This document shows, one piece after another, positions 5,512-6,060 of a stretch of DNA of 6,060 nt. Position 1 is the first letter of the stretch, and every line of letters begins with the position of its first letter. This DNA is from Betaproteobacteria bacterium (lineage in GTDB: Bacteria > Pseudomonadota > Gammaproteobacteria > Burkholderiales > Burkholderiaceae_C): assembly GCA_009922295.1 (NCBI GenBank), contig RFWA01000163.1, positions 1 to 6,060 on the forward strand, given 5' to 3'. Position numbers and translations under genes: made by a program. The notes under the pieces are model-generated. The model was given only the letters and a program-made list of their open reading frames with translations. It was not told the origin of the DNA and did not search any database.

Positions 5512-6060
5512 ATGTCAGAATCTTTTGCCGCCCTGTTTGAAGAGTCCCTACAACGCACAGAAATGCGCCCGGGCGAAGTCATCACTGCTGAAGTGGTGCG
5601 TATCGAACACAGTTTTGTTGTGGTTAACGCCGGCCTCAAGTCTGAAGCCTACGTGCCCCTGGAAGAATTCAAGAACGACAAGGGCGAACTCGAAGTACAA
5701 GTCGGTGATTTCGTCTCTGTGGCCATCGGCTCCATCGAAAACGGCTACGGCGACACCATCCTGTCGCGCGACACCGCCAAGCGTCTGGCCTCGTGGATGA
5801 GCCTGGAAAAAGCCCTGGAAACCGGCGAGTTCGTGACCGGCACCACCAGCGGCAAGGTCAAGGGCGGCCTGACCGTGCTGGTCAATGGCATCCGCGCGTT
5901 CCTGCCGGGCTCATTGGTAGACACCCGTCCCACCAAAGACCTGTCCCCGTACGAGAACAAGACCCTGGAATTCAAGGTCATCAAGCTCGATCGCAAGCGC
6001 AACAACGTGGTGCTGTCACGCCGTGCCGTGGTCGAAGCGTCCATGGGCGAAGAACGCGCC
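5512..6060 (+). CDS. rpsA: 30S ribosomal protein S1, N-terminal part (partial)
   Basis: S1 binds mRNA at the 30S subunit and helps initiation on mRNAs with weak or structured start regions. The window holds 183 codons and the frame stays open to the last base, so the gene is cut by the window edge. The N-terminus MSESFAALFEESL is typical of proteobacterial S1. Residues of about 20-86 form the first S1 (OB-fold) repeat, with PGEVITAEVVRIE, VVVNAGLKSEAYVPLEEF and ILSRDTAKR. Residues of about 104-172 are the second, with GEFVTGTTSGKVKGGLTVLVNGIRAFLPGS and VIKLDRKRNNVVLSRR; these first two repeats bind the ribosome in E. coli. I chose ATG 5512 for its match to the family N-terminus; an in-frame ATG at 5470 would add 14 residues not typical of S1. 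It follows cmk as in most proteobacteria. Autoregulation is likely by analogy. Confidence 0.95.
   Translation, partial: MSESFAALFEESLQRTEMRPGEVITAEVVRIEHSFVVVNAGLKSEAYVPLEEFKNDKGELEVQVGDFVSVAIGSIENGYGDTILSRDTAKRLASWMSLEKALETGEFVTGTTSGKVKGGLTVLVNGIRAFLPGSLVDTRPTKDLSPYENKTLEFKVIKLDRKRNNVVLSRRAVVEASMGEERA

Noticed and set aside
5525..5800. Alternative + strand frame of 91 codons at the start of rpsA
   Set aside because: It overlaps the clear S1 sequence in another frame and its translation is low-complexity and unlike any known protein.

Overview
The window is a housekeeping segment from a betaproteobacterium, most likely of the order Burkholderiales and probably the family Comamonadaceae (Polaromonas/Rhodoferax-like). 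This rests on high GC with G/C-ending codons, the protein sequences themselves, the gene order gyrA-serC-pheA-tyrA-aroA-cmk-rpsA, and an aroA-cmk gene fusion that I know from that group. All genes are on the + strand and no mobile-element genes or RNA genes were found.

Layout: the 3' end of gyrA (3-341) closes with an acidic Ser-Asp tail encoded by a short hexamer repeat. A 71-bp AT-rich spacer with a dispersed-repeat-like element leads to serC (413-1422), which is broken: about 100 bp of its 3' third are missing and the C-terminal end lies in another frame. pheA (1438-2520), tyrA (2520-3398) and an aroA-cmk fusion (3398-5416) follow, almost without spacers and twice joined by a TGATG stop/start overlap. 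After 95 bp, rpsA (5512-6060) begins and runs off the window. No gene-free stretch exceeds 100 bp.

Together the genes form the 'mixed-function supraoperon' known from beta- and gammaproteobacteria. SerC makes phosphoserine (and serves vitamin B6 synthesis). AroA makes EPSP on the way to chorismate, PheA takes chorismate to phenylpyruvate, and TyrA takes prephenate towards tyrosine. Cmk supplies CDP/dCDP, and ribosomal protein S1 links the cluster to translation. The hisC-like aminotransferase gene often found between pheA and tyrA is absent.

I see no new defence or mobile system. The points most worth attention are the serC lesion, an AT-rich repeat-like stretch that is translated as part of AroA and resembles the element downstream of gyrA, and the in-frame AroA-Cmk fusion.
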